Shown: positions 32,721 to 43,719 of the stretch, piece after piece
How positions within the stretch are numbered: the first letter of the stretch is position 1
Layout of the letters: each line of letters opens with the position of its first letter
NCBI GenBank assembly: GCA_947179485.1
Contig: OX359246.1
Span: 51,811,632-51,875,631 of the forward strand
DNA: 64,000 nt
DNA from: Allacma fusca
Taxonomy: Eukaryota > Arthropoda > Collembola > Symphypleona > Sminthuridae
Reading direction: 5' to 3'
The notes under the pieces: model-generated
Told to the model about the DNA's origin: nothing
Databases searched by the model: none
The model's input: only the letters and a program-made list of their open reading frames with translations
Position numbers and translations under genes: made by a program

Positions 32721-34048
32721 ACATCAGAACACTGATGGCAAGACTCAAGACCGAAGAACTTGAAAAGCGTGTGGCAAATGAAACCGAAGATTCGGAATCT
32801 ACACGAGCCTTCTACGCCAGAAATGATCGCCAACACACCGACAAGAATACATCTGAACGCAGAAGGTCTGATGTGAAGTGCTTTAAATGTAGAAAAATTG
32901 GTCACTACAGAAGCAACTGCCGGAGTGGTAACAGCGGAAACTCTCATGGCAACCGGGGAGATTGTGGGCAAGGGGACCGTCGTCAAGGGGGACGTGGACA
33001 TACCGATCGTGGACATGGCGATCGAGGACAGGGCGATCGAGGACATGGAGATCGTGGACACGGAGAACGAGTACGTGCTTTCATGGGCAGAACTGATGAT
33101 TCATCTCAACGATCAAGTTCACGTGCACAGAATGACTCATCTGAAACTGAAGCGCCCATCTACAAGACGCGAGCATTCATGGGACGGATTACTAGTACTT
33201 CCTCCTCTACACTTCCATCTGAAGAATGGATAAGTGACTCTGGTGCCACCCACCATATTTGCGGAAACAAGGCCTGGTTTGCGCATCTAAATGAAAACGG
33301 TACAAAAAATTCAGTTTCTTTAGCTAGTAACACCTCCATTAAAGCAGCAGGGAAGGGAACAGTTGTCTTGGAGGCGTTGATGGACGGCGAGTGGGTAAAG
33401 TGTACCCTCAATAGCGTTATCTATATACCAGGAGCTGCCAATTTGTTTTCTGAAATTATTATGGCTCAAAAAGGCTTCAGAGTAGAAACTGTTAAGGATT
33501 GTGTTATGTACTATGAGAATAGAACCATACCTAGCAACAGCGCGATATTTCAGGGTGGGGTATATGTTATGCAGTTCAGACCGTTGCAAGAACGAATTAG
33601 TGCTTTTGTAGCTATATCCAGACAGGATAATACTAGAATTTGGCATCAGCGCCTTGTGCATATAAATTGCAAGTACATATCTGAAACAGCCTGCAAAAAT
33701 GCAGTAAGAGGTTTGTCAGATATTGATGCAAATAACAAAGTAATTTGTGAATCCTGTGAGCTAGGTAAGCAGAAAAGGAAACCTTTCCCACGTGTAACTA
33801 GTACAGATAATTATCAGCCAGGGGAAAAGTTGTATGCAGATTTAGCAGGTAGATTTTCCATACCAGCTCTTGGAGGTGCGAGATATTTTCTTCTCGTAAA
33901 GGACCATGCAACTAGTTTCCGCCTCGCCTACTTTCTCAAAAAGAAAGATGAAACGACAGTGCATCAAAGATTGTGTAGCATACCTTGCAAACCAAACGAA
34001 GAACACCGTCAAACTGTTCCAAAGCGACAACGGTGGAGAATTTGTTAA
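32693..34048 (+). pseudogene. Copia Gag zinc knuckle, protease and integrase N-terminal part
   Basis: This open stretch carries the Gag C-terminus with zinc knuckle CFKCRKIGHYRSNC (32879-32920), then a basic run of GHGDRG-type hexapeptide repeats. The aspartic protease active site is WISDSGATHHIC (about 33226). The integrase HHCC zinc domain is WHQRLVH...CESCELGKQ, and the start of the catalytic core is LYADLAGRF (first Asp). The frame is lost near 33970 by a shift. Confidence 0.88.
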
Positions 34049-34739
34049 TCAAGAATTGGGACGGTTGTTTCGCCAAAAGGGCATTGGTCATGAAACGACA
34101 GCAGCTTACTGCCCCGAAAGTAATGGCAAGATTGAACGTGAAATATGTACCATAAAAGAGTCTGCCAGGACAATACTACTGGCTAGAAAACTTCCTGAGA
34201 AGTTTTGGGGATAAGCAGTGAGAACAGCTGTATATATCCATAATAGGGTGCTAGATAAGCAGAGCCCAGAAATTACAGCGTACGAAGCAATATTCGGTAG
34301 AAAGCCCAGCCTTGCACATGTCCGAATCTTCGGATGTACAGTTTACGTTCATATCCCTGAAGAAACGCGCACCTGTTGGCAGAATAAGGGGAAGAAGTGC
34401 ATCTTTGTGGGGTACTCCAGTATGGACAGGAAGTACCGGATGTACGACGAAGAAACTGATCGGGTCTTCGAAGTCCGGAATGCTACTTTCCATGCAGTAG
34501 AACCATTGCCAGTCCAAACTTTGCGTCAGATAGCCGAAGCTGAGATAACAATTGAAGCTCCCGAAGCTACAGGAAACAACCAGGAACCGGCTGCGGAGGA
34601 AGAACAAATATCATTGGAGTGTCCAATAGTGCCCACTCCTTCATCAGCTCCCTCAACCCAAGAACATCAAAATCAGAAAACGACGCTGGACAACGCCTCC
34701 CATCCACTTCAAGTTCGGCCCAGAAAACACGTGAGGTAG
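33972..34739 (+). pseudogene. Copia integrase core and C-terminal part
   Basis: It contains FQSDNGGEF (second Asp) and YCPESNGKIERE (catalytic Glu), completing the DD-E triad outside the first Asp. ITAYEAIFGRKPSLAHVRIFGC and FVGYSSMDRKYRMYD then mark the integrase C-terminal region. TAA at 34212-34214 interrupts the frame in phase. The frame is lost again near 34600-34739. Confidence 0.85.
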
Positions 34740-35652
34740 TAATTCGGACTCTACAGGGAGACTTTACTGCCACCATCCCAGAAGGAAAGGAGGTAGAGAT
34801 CAAGCTTCCCACGAAAAAGAAATTTCAGGACTTTGTCCCTGAAGTCCTGACCAGTAGATTGCGAGACCGTGGTAACAACACAAAACCCCGCGCAAACAGC
34901 CCGTGTGGTTCATGAGCCACAGACCTACAAACAAGCCCTAGCATCTCCAGAAAGGAACGAATGGATGAAGGCAATTGAAGATGAAATCGCCAGTCGGGAA
35001 GCCATTGACACATGGGAAGTCGTGGAAAAGCCTAATGCAGCTAAACTCCTTGACATGAAGTGGGTGTTCAAATTGAAAAGAAACCCTGACGGCTCTATTG
35101 CCCGGTACAAGGCACGTTTAGTAGTAAGAGGCTACCGTCAAGAGGAAGGTGTGGACTTTTGCTTCTGTGGTACGGTATGAGTCTATAAGACTACTCCTTG
35201 CGATTACGTCATCCTTAGGTTACTGCATCCGCCAGTTTGATGAAACTGCTTTTCTTCATGGAGATTTAAAAGAACTAATATTTACGAAGCTTCCAGAAGG
35301 GTTAAACGTAAGCAAGTCAGGCACCGTGCTAAAGTTGCTCAAGAGCATATACGGACTTAAACAAGCTCCAAGATGTTGGAATGAGAAATTTTCAAACTTT
35401 CTAGATTTAGCTCTTGGATTCAAGCGGTCTAACTATGACCCGAGTGTTTTTATAGGCTATGTGGACAATTTTCAAGTAATATTGGCTCTTTATGTCGACG
35501 ATGGTTTGGTTATGTCACCAAATGAATCAGCAATCCAAGCTGTCATGGATGGAATTGCAGCAGCATTTGAAATCACAACTGGTCCTCCTTCAAGTTATGT
35601 TGGTTTGGAAATCTTCCGAGATGAGGAGAACGGGGACATCACAATTTCTTAG
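34740..35652 (+). pseudogene. Copia reverse transcriptase
   Basis: RT motifs are present in two frames: EWMKAIEDEIASRE, MKWVFKLKRNPDGSIARYKARLV (34869-35180), then FDETAFLHGDLKE, GLKQAPRCWNEKF and the catalytic YVDD at 35491-35502 (35149-35652). One shift lies near 35150. TAG at 35650-35652 is an in-phase stop before RNase H. All key RT residues seen are conserved. Confidence 0.88.
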
Positions 35653-36433
35653 TGTGGCTACACAAAATCACTCTTCGAAAGGTTTAACATGTCTGAATGT
35701 TATCCGTCAAATGTCCATATGCAACCCTATACAGACTTGGTACCCACTTCAGAAGTTCACACGGAGTTTCCCTATCGAGAACTTATAAGTTCGCTTTTAT
35801 TTTTGGCAAAATGCACGCGCCCGGATATTTCGTTTTCTGTTAGCAAGTTGGCTCAATTCAGCAACGGTCACGACGAGACGCATTGGAAGGCCGCCAAAGG
35901 AGTCCTGAGGTACCTACGAGGAACAACGGACCATGGAATTACATATCGGAAAGCAGGATCCTTAACTCTCAAAGCCTATACAGACTCGGACTACGCCGGT
36001 GACAAGGTTACGCGTAAGTCTACCAGTGGAATGGTGGTAACGTTAAATGACACCCATAAGCTGGCAGAGCCAAAAGCAGCCATGTGTAGCATTATCCTCC
36101 ACTGAGGCAGAATACATTGCCCTCAATGTCGGAGCAAAAGAGGTTAAGTGGCTCCGATCCTTCATGTCAGAACTATCAGTTTCCCAGCCACACCCCACTG
36201 ACATTTTTGTAGACAACCAAAGCTCTATAAAATTAGCTAAAAATCCCGAAATGCATTCTCGCACAAAGCACATAGATGTGCGATATCATCATACCCGTGA
36301 TCTGATAGAACAGGGCAAAATTAGCATTAAATATATAGCAACTACGGAGCAGCTAGCTGACGGTCTTACTAAGCCATTGATGAAAACTAAGCTGGTAGAA
36401 AACAGAAATGATTTAGGTCTTCATGACAGGGGT
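35653..36433 (+). pseudogene. Copia RNase H
   Basis: It continues in phase from the RT after the TAG: LLFLAKCTRPDISF, YTDSDYAGDK (catalytic Asp pair) and STSGMVV. After a shift near 36050 come ALSSTEAEYIAL, IFVDNQSSIKLAKNP and LADGLTKPL, the standard C-terminal end of copia Pol. There is no stop between this end and the env-like region. Confidence 0.88.
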
Positions 36434-37978
36434 ATCATCAGAGCAAATCTGTCACGGTCGTCCCCTTGGACCATTTTTGCATTGTTGGCCATGTTTGTCC
36501 TTAGTGCATGTGCAAGCTCCCATCAAAACTCTCATCAAGTAATTTGGCGCAAAAGTAAGACCCCCATTACCATTGGACACTACCAAGTGAACTTGAAGGT
36601 TAATTTCGTCAACCCTTGTGATATTCTCAAAAAGACCGTTGTCCATTCGGACCTTTTACCATCTGCCCAAGCAAAGTGTAATGAACTATACCAGGAACTT
36701 TTTATTAGTGAACTAGAGAAAATGTGTCAACGAAAGGAGTGGACGGAAATCACATTGCGAAAGAAGCGTGTAGTTGATCTGATCATTGGACTAATCATTA
36801 TAGCTGTAATTGCAAGTGCAGGGATTGGCATCGCCGGTACCACGATAGCAGTGATAAACTCCAACAGGATTTCATCAATTGAGGATCGGATCTCGGCTGA
36901 GGAAATTATCCTGAATGGTGCCCAAGAGCAAATTAAGAAACATCTGGACAACATTAAGAAATTGCAAATTAATTTCGATGCTACATTACGTAATTTAAGC
37001 TCTCTTCAAGTTGACCATGATGAGCTTAAGGGGAAGATGGTTGGAAGTACATTTGCCATCGCTTACCTTACCAATCAACTCCTAGCAGCAAAATCCGTCG
37101 TTCGCGAAGCCCATCGCCAGTGGAAGCAGGGTTTTGTAAATGCAGGTTTTCTTGACTACTTCAATTATAGTCTACGATGTGGCGACTCATGTCCTCTACA
37201 CCTTGCTCGGCCACAGCAGTGTGCGATGTCTGAAGATGGTACAAAGATGTACATGGATTTTGCTCTGCCTATGATCAGCGATGAACTAACCCTAGTGGAA
37301 GCTGACGCCTTTCATCTCATGGCCCGTAAAGGTGATCGAACGTGTACCATTAAATACATAGGACCGACAAATGCAATACTATCAAAAGCTGACGACTGCA
37401 TTCGAGCGGTAAATGTGGAGCCACCAACAAGGTATGACCATATCCTTGCCCCTACGAAAGGATGTCTACCGCAGATGGAAGGAGGAAACGAGACGAAGTA
37501 CTTCACCTTTTCCCATTGTGAGAAGCGAAGCGTACGGGATGAGCAGAACTTTGTTCAGATAAAGCCTTACAACGGGTTTTACCTTGTCTACTGCCCCGAG
37601 TCAAACCTGACTATCGAAGGAAGTCCCGGAAAGTGTACCAACGATGTAATGACTATTCCGATGAAGACCAATTTTCATGTAAACGATATGGAAATTCCAA
37701 GGAAACCGAATAAGTGCTGTTCATCATGAATCATTAGATCACACATTTACTGTGCAAACCAATTGGCACTTAAAAACAAGTGTAAACTGATGATGGTAGA
37801 CGTCGATAAAAGCGATTTTCAAGTGCACAAGTTAACTGAACATGGCTTTCACAATGTTACCACATACACTACATTGATATGTATAGTAATTATTGTATCT
37901 TCTATGATTGTCATTATCTATCTATGTGAAGGAAAGCGAGGATCGAAGGGGAAATATCTGTTATTGCTAGACCTTTAA
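36434..37978 (+). pseudogene. Envelope-like glycoprotein region of the copia element
   Basis: This is open in phase with RNase H to 37729 and, after a TGA, to 37978. From the N-terminus it has a hydrophobic leader (36464-36520); a region with paired Cys; the basic site RKKR (36758-36769), furin-like; a 29-residue hydrophobic Gly/Ala/Ile-rich segment at once after it (36770-36856), fusion-peptide-like; a heptad coiled coil (about 36869-37036); and a Cys-rich ectodomain with NYS, NET and NLT sequons. After the TGA at 37727-37729 come an NVT sequon, a 19-residue membrane segment (37871-37927) and a short basic tail. The plan is that of a class-I-like fusion protein. Homology to a named Env family is not established. 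No Met precedes the leader. Confidence 0.72.
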
Positions 37979-38111
37979 CTACAGAGACATATGAGATGAC
38001 ACAAGTTGTTAGTAAGTAAGCTCATCAAGGTCTTTACATGTCGAATGTTATTTGAATTCCTGTAGTTATAATTATTTGATTTTTGTTTTAATTTTTAAAC
38101 CCTAAATATTG

Positions 38112-38125
38112 AGATTGAGGGAAGG
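38112..38125 (+). other. Polypurine tract of copia element
   Basis: GAGATTGAGGGAAGG-type purine run directly before the 3' LTR; the expected plus-strand primer site. Confidence 0.8.
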
Positions 38126-38443
38126 TGTGAGTTTACATACATGACTCATGAATATGAGTAATACCTATATTTACAATCCCATATTTAGGGTTATTACTAT
38201 CTTAGCACTCTTACTGTTTACTCAACAAGTTCAAGGGTTCAGTCCTTTCTCTTCTTTGTTCATCCCTTCTTATTTTGATAACTCTGCTGAGTCCTATATA
38301 AACCAAGTGTTTCCCCTTCACTCAGTAAGTCGTCATCCCACACCGTTACTCTGTCTGTCTTCTCATTTATATTGATTATCATTTTTACTGAATAAATCCT
38401 CTATTATATATTGTATAACTTTCATACTCTTCATTTACTCACA
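38126..38443 (+). repeat. 3' LTR of copia element
   Basis: Starts TGTGAGTTTACATAC and ends TTTACTCACA like the 5' LTR. The differences noticed are three substitutions and one 15-bp indel. It is followed by the ATTGC duplication. Confidence 0.93.
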
Positions 38444-38448
38444 ATTGC

Positions 38449-39931
38449 TAGTTGAAAACTTTTATTTGACATAGCAATTTAAGACGGTTCCGAAAGCTTA
38501 CTACTTTAATCAGGTCATGTACAGTCATGAAAATCCAATCCGACTGGAGTTGAATACAACCTCCTGGCTTCCCTCCCGACTTTCGGTTTTCATTTTTGTA
38601 CCCGATAATAAGATCTTCCAGGACAAGTAAAAACGTCTAGAGGCATTCTTGATTTAAATGATTGTACCATTTAGAGCTGTCACTCTACATGGTGCTCTTT
38701 TAGAATAATGGGACTTTGCATTGGTTGCGTTTCGAATGGGACAACGTGTCCTGTTAGGGGGGCAAGTAACACGGGGATATATTTGAGTCCCGAAATTTTT
38801 CCGTTTGCAAAAAAATACCCTCAAAAATTTTTCACTCTAAAAAATACACTTTAAAGTGACGACTGCAAAACGTATAATCTAGTAAGGAGAGTTATTCACA
38901 TTGGTTTAAATGGAATGGTCTGACTGTGCCGATAATTTTCTCTGTCCGGACAATCAGTATTGTTCCGTCGAAATCGCCTAGATTCCAATGGAAGCAGAAG
39001 CCGATTTGACCATTACAAAACGGTCTGACTGTGCAGATAATTATCGCGATGTTAGAGTCCGGGACATCTTTGCCTCCTCGGAAACGTTCCGGAAAAACCC
39101 GTTTCCCGAACCGGTTCCGGTTCCTTTCCAAACCTGCAGAAAATGAATAGATTTCATTTTTATGGACGTCAAAATTGTGTGGGATTTCAAATGATAGTTG
39201 ACAAAATGCTTGACGAATGCATGTCTCGCGTTTTCATCCAAGAAGGCAGCATTAACAACCGTTTCCCGAAAACGAAACGGTTAAAATATTATATTACCAC
39301 TTCTAAAATATTGCAAAAGGCCTTCATACTCGAAGGGTCAATTCATGTGAAAACTAGGTCAAATGCTCGAAGTTCATTTTGCATAACCGTTATAGCTTCG
39401 GAAGGCAACAACTTCTGTGTTCCGCAAAAGGTTACGTCACGAACCGAATTATGCGTCCGGATCCCATCCCGAAATAACACTGGGGCAATACTTGATTACA
39501 AAAAAGGACTTAATTAAACTTTTATTAACATACCGCTTCTAAAATATCTCCAATAAATGAAAGCTTCAAATCACTCAACTCGTGCCTGGAGCAAGAGTAA
39601 ATTCATTTTCAAAATTTAGGTTGATTGAGGAACTGCGCGACGTTATATTCAACTACAGTCGGATTTCGGAGATATTTTTTGTGACTTCACAAAAAGACCG
39701 GATTAAAGTAGTAAGCTACCGGGACCGTCATAAAAGGGTATGTGACAAGAAGAACTCCAAGACTAAACAAATGTCCCGGAACAACTACTATTTTAATCAG
39801 TTCATGTTGTGTAGTCAAATAATTTCGATTCGAAATCCGCCTGTAGTTCAATTTACCTTCGCGCCAACCCTCAAGAAACCTGAATTTATCAAATTAAGTC
39901 TTCCTCCAGGCGGGAGTTAAGTGATTTCGAG
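38449..39931. repeat. R-family sequence in both orientations
   Basis: Forward blocks occur near 38480-38600 and 38880-39020 (ATGGAATGGTCTGACTGTGC), reverse blocks near 39370-39780 (AACTACAGTCGGATTTCGG, AAAGTAGTAAGCTACC), and forward again to 39923. A stretch of TTCCGG/CCGGTTCC words lies at 39080-39125. Frames of 60-120 codons here have no recognisable product. Confidence 0.55.
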
Positions 39932-39943
39932 CAGAGCTTCTGC

Positions 39944-40235
39944 CGGGGACAGGGACGTCCCGTCGGGACACTGGACGGACCGGGACGGGACGTCCCCGGG
40001 GACAAAATAATTGTCCCCATGTCGTATTCGGGACGGGACGGGGACAAAAACAATTGTCCCCATTATATTCGGGACGGGACGGGGACAAAATAAAATGTCC
40101 CCATTATATCGGGGACGGGACGGGGACAAAAAAAATTGTCCCCATTATATCAGGGACGGGACGGGGACAAAACAAATTGTCCCCACTATATTTGGGACGG
40201 GACATGCTTTTTGGTCGTGTATATAACGGGACGGG
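39944..40235. repeat. GGGACGGGAC minisatellite, left block
   Basis: About five units of 50-60 bp, each GGGACGGGACGGGGACAAAA then a complementary TTGTCCCC, so every unit can fold on itself. The spacing words vary (CATTATAT, CACTATAT). Confidence 0.85.
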
Positions 40236-40494
40236 ACGAGCAAGCATAGCAGAACAAGGATAACGTTTCAGCTTTAATGCTCATCAGTAAACTATTCTGT
40301 GAACACTATTTCACCTTTGTAGAAAATGAGGCTTGTTGTTTAAAAAGTTCAGGAAGAATCTTGGAGCCACGATTCTATAAATGCGTTTTTTATGTGTTTG
40401 ATACAAATATTTTTTGTACGAAATTTTCCTCATGTTCCGATTTTCAGTATGGGAATGTCGACAACTGTTTTCAGTAATTATCGGGACGGTACAG

Positions 40495-40832
40495 GAATTT
40501 TGTTCACATTCCACGATTTTCGGGACCGGGTACAATATTTTTTTTAATTTTGGGGACGGGACGGGGACAAGGTTGTTGTCCCCATGTCCCGACTTTCGGG
40601 ACGGGACCGGGGACAACGTTTTTTAAAAATTTTGGGGACGGGACGGGGACAAGATTTTTGTCCCCATGTCCCGACTTTCGGGACGGGACCGGGGACAACG
40701 TTTTTATAAATTTTTGGGGACGGGACGGGGACATGGTTTTTGTCCCCGTGTCCCGGTTGTCGGGACGGGACTGGGGACAAAGGTTTTTAAAAAATATCGG
40801 GACGGGACGGGGACGGGACAAGAATTTTGTCC
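40495..40832. repeat. GGGACGGGAC minisatellite, right block
   Basis: About four units of 90-100 bp with GGGGACGGGACGGGGACA, TTTTTGTCCCC and a CCCGACTTTCGGGACGGGA core. At 40799-40817 four G-runs separated by AC form a canonical G-quadruplex pattern. Confidence 0.85.
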
Positions 40833-40855
40833 CCAACAGAAGCACTGATTTCGAG

Positions 40856-42690
40856 CATTCATTTATTGAAATGTTTTCGAAGTTATGTCTTGATATTAGA
40901 TCCAACAAGCCGTTTTTTTGTACTCAAAACCGCTTCTGTGTAATCCGGGGGAGGAAATCCATTCTTCCAGTATTATCCCGTCCTTCATGCTACGACTCCA
41001 ACATTCAATCATTCTGGAAGAAAACCACTTAAAATAACAAATTCAAAACGTTTAATCTTATAAGGAAATCCAAATTGGTTAACATGGAATGGTCTGACTG
41101 TGCAGATAATTTTGTTTTCCCTGGCCTTGACGGGGTTGCCTGAAGGATATTTATATTGAAAATATTGGATTCGACCAGAAATCCATTTGACTAGAAACCG
41201 ACTTGTCTATCAGTGGATTAGCTGTAGAAGTCGATTTGGTTAGAAGTCCAATAGACTACAGTTCAATTACAGTTGAAATCGATTAAATCAGATTATGAAT
41301 TTAAAAGAGAACCAAGTAAACCGACAAATTCAAAAAGTATTATATTATGGGGAAATCCAAATTGGACTGCACATATGTATACATACTTTTGTCTGGCCAA
41401 ACATTCTGCACCGCTTCGTTCGACTTGACTGGATTACAATGTACACACGGGAGGATTTGATTACAAAAAACGACTTTGTCAAACTATTATTAACAAACCG
41501 CTTCTAGAATATCTCCAATAAATGAAAGCTTCAAATCACTCAACTCGTGCCTGGAGCAACGGTTAATTCATTTGCAAAATTTAGGTTTATTGAGGAAAGG
41601 CGCGACGTTATCACGTTATATTCAACTACAGTCGGATTTCGGAGGGATTTTTTTGTGACTTCGCAAAAAGACCGGATTAAAGCAGTAAGCTCCCGTCGTA
41701 AAAGGGTGTGTGACATGCGTGCATTTGGTTCCCAGCGAGTTCCAGGCAACCAGAATTGTCCCGTCCCTCATGCTACCACTCCAAAATTCAATCATTCTGG
41801 AAGAAAACCACTTAAAATAACAAATTCAAAACATTTAATCTTATAAGGAAATCCAAATTGGTTGCGAGGGCACAAAAGGTTTTTACACGAAGTCACTAGT
41901 AAAACAGGGCGGGGCAGGTAAAAGCATCTGCACAGTCCGACCATTGCATTTTAATCAATTTGGATTTCCCTATAAGATTATAAGTATTGAGTTTGTCACT
42001 TCAAATGGCTGTCGTTCAGAAAAATAAGATTTTGGAGCGGTTGCATTTAGGACGAGACAATTCTGGATGTCTGGAATTCCTCCCTTGAAATCCACTGCAC
42101 TCAGAAGCGGATTTGACTACAAAAAACGACTTGTTAATAAAGATATCACTTCTCAATCAGTTCAATACGCAAATGCTCAAAATCACTTAACTCGTCCTCG
42201 GAGGAAGAGTAACTTTAAATTCATTTGGAAAATTCCGGTTGATTGAGAGAAGCCGCGACATTAAATTCACCTATAGTCGGATTACGGAGTGGATTTTCGC
42301 CACTATGGAACATGACCTGATTAATGTACTAATCTTCTGGGACCGTCATAAATTGTTATGTGGATAGAAGAGCTCTAAGGGTAATCAAATTGGTCCATTC
42401 CCGAAATAACACGGAGACAATCTCTGAGTCCCAGAACTACCCCGTCGTTTATGCGAATTCTCCAAAATTTTATCATTCTGAAATACAACCATTTAAAGTT
42501 ACGACTTTAAAGCATATAATATTGTAGTAAAACCAAAATTGGTTAAAATGGAATGACCTGAATCCGCAGATAATTTTGTCTATGCCTTCTTTCTGTATTG
42601 TTCCGTCGGAATCGCCTGGAATCCAAGGAAGCAGAAGTCGATGTGACTACAACAAATCGACTTGGTTAAAATATTATTAACCCTATACTT
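40856..42690. repeat. R-family sequence in alternating orientations
   Basis: Forward and reverse R blocks alternate (GGAATGGTCTGACTGTGC near 41090; reverse ACTACAGTCGGATTTCGGAG near 41624; forward near 41930; reverse near 42110-42320). A short run of TCGAN-AGAAGTC words lies at 41160-41290. No gene is seen. Confidence 0.55.
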
Positions 42691-43358
42691 CCTGACCTTT
42701 TAATGGTACATAGCATCCTAACGTGTGGACAAACTGGCCAATGTTAATAAAACGAAGGGGGTCATGAACATATTATACTACGGTTAAATTTGTAAACTTC
42801 GTGTATGTGTCCAAACTGGGCACAAATGACTGTATCATCTCAATACTCCTTCTAGGAGCTAATATGAATTCCTTTCACTTTTCCTATTTTAAATTATCAG
42901 TGCGTCCAGTGTTTGAGGCTTCAGTTACATTATTACGGCACTTAAATATATGTATACAAATTTTAATAACAAAAAATCATATTTGATCTGCACGTTGTGC
43001 TGATCCACTAAGGGGTGAAGCACCATACAGTGATGCAACAGCAAGATTTAATAACAGTGTTGATTGGTATTAAGTTGATCAAGCGATTAGTTAAATTCCC
43101 CGTGTATAGCCAAATATTGAGTTTGGGAGAGAACTTTAGTGGGCTGGAGCGTTGTACCATAATTTTTTGATGATGAATTGCCAACTAGCTATTTGAAATG
43201 AATTGTTAGTCTTACAATAATTAATAGTTCACATGTCTTATATGAGATTACTTTACCCAGCGAAGCGGCTTATAATATTAAGCCTTCTCGACATGCCATG
43301 ATACGGGATCTATATGAATTTACGGTTTTGTGTATACTCTTACAATTCTCAAATAATT

Positions 43359-43389
43359 GCCCCTGTGCGAAGCACAGGGCTTTTACTAG
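43359..43389 (+). mobile_element. Helitron 3' terminus
   Basis: A near-perfect hairpin (CCCTGTGC-GAA-GCACAGGG, 43361-43379) is followed by TTTTACTAG and then a T. Helitrons end with a subterminal hairpin and CTRR, inserted before T. The 5' end (TC after A) could not be placed. The element body probably includes part of 42700-43358, where no R blocks or genes were recognised and no Rep/helicase is coded. Confidence 0.6.
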
Positions 43390-43719
43390 TTATTATTAAA
43401 TGGAAAGTAATACTTGTAAAATAATTAGGAAAAAATGAAGTGCCTCCACTACGCGTGTCAGTGATGATCCAAATCGTCATTGACGTCATTATCACTGCGC
43501 TCAAAAAATGATAACAGAATTTTTTGCATTTTTGAGTCAAACACGAAATATTTAGTTAGTTCGATCAGTCCTGAATAATTTTAAAAAAAGTACGACGAAT
43601 GATTTGAGAAAACTGCAGAAATCTTCAGCTTGTAAACCATTATCTAGTCCCAGAACAATTTGCTCATTCGATTTTGCACTTACTGTTTTTTGAATTAAAT
43701 TGTCAATACCTGTGGTCTG

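Larger units (their letters stand above)
31704..38443 (+). mobile_element. Ty1/copia LTR retrotransposon with env-like gene (endogenous retrovirus-like)
   Basis: This 6,740-bp complete but defective provirus is arranged LTR, PBS, gag, protease, integrase, RT, RNase H, env-like, PPT, LTR. Integrase before RT is the Ty1/copia order. Six frameshifts or so plus three in-frame stops were counted, most of them in pol. The LTRs (333 and 318 bp) differ by three substitutions and one 15-bp indel. The target duplication ATTGC is intact. A third protein-coding region after RNase H with envelope features is unusual for animal copia elements. Confidence 0.93.
39932..40847. mobile_element. hAT-type element (family d) filled with GGGAC minisatellite
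   Basis: This 916-bp element has ends CAGAGCTTCTG and CAGAAGCACTG (imperfect inverted) and an exact 8-bp duplication ATTTCGAG at 39924-39931 and 40848-40855. The interior has two minisatellite blocks around a 260-bp AT-rich core. It has no transposase. Long open frames on both strands inside it are a by-product of the repeat. Confidence 0.9.

Noticed and set aside
34251-34607. Minus-strand ORFs across the copia element
   Set aside because: They are antisense shadows of the integrase and RT coding frames.
39917-41032. Several overlapping open frames of 60-160 codons on both strands
   Set aside because: They are produced by the GGGAC minisatellite, whose unit lacks stops in several frames; the peptides are repetitive and appear on both strands.
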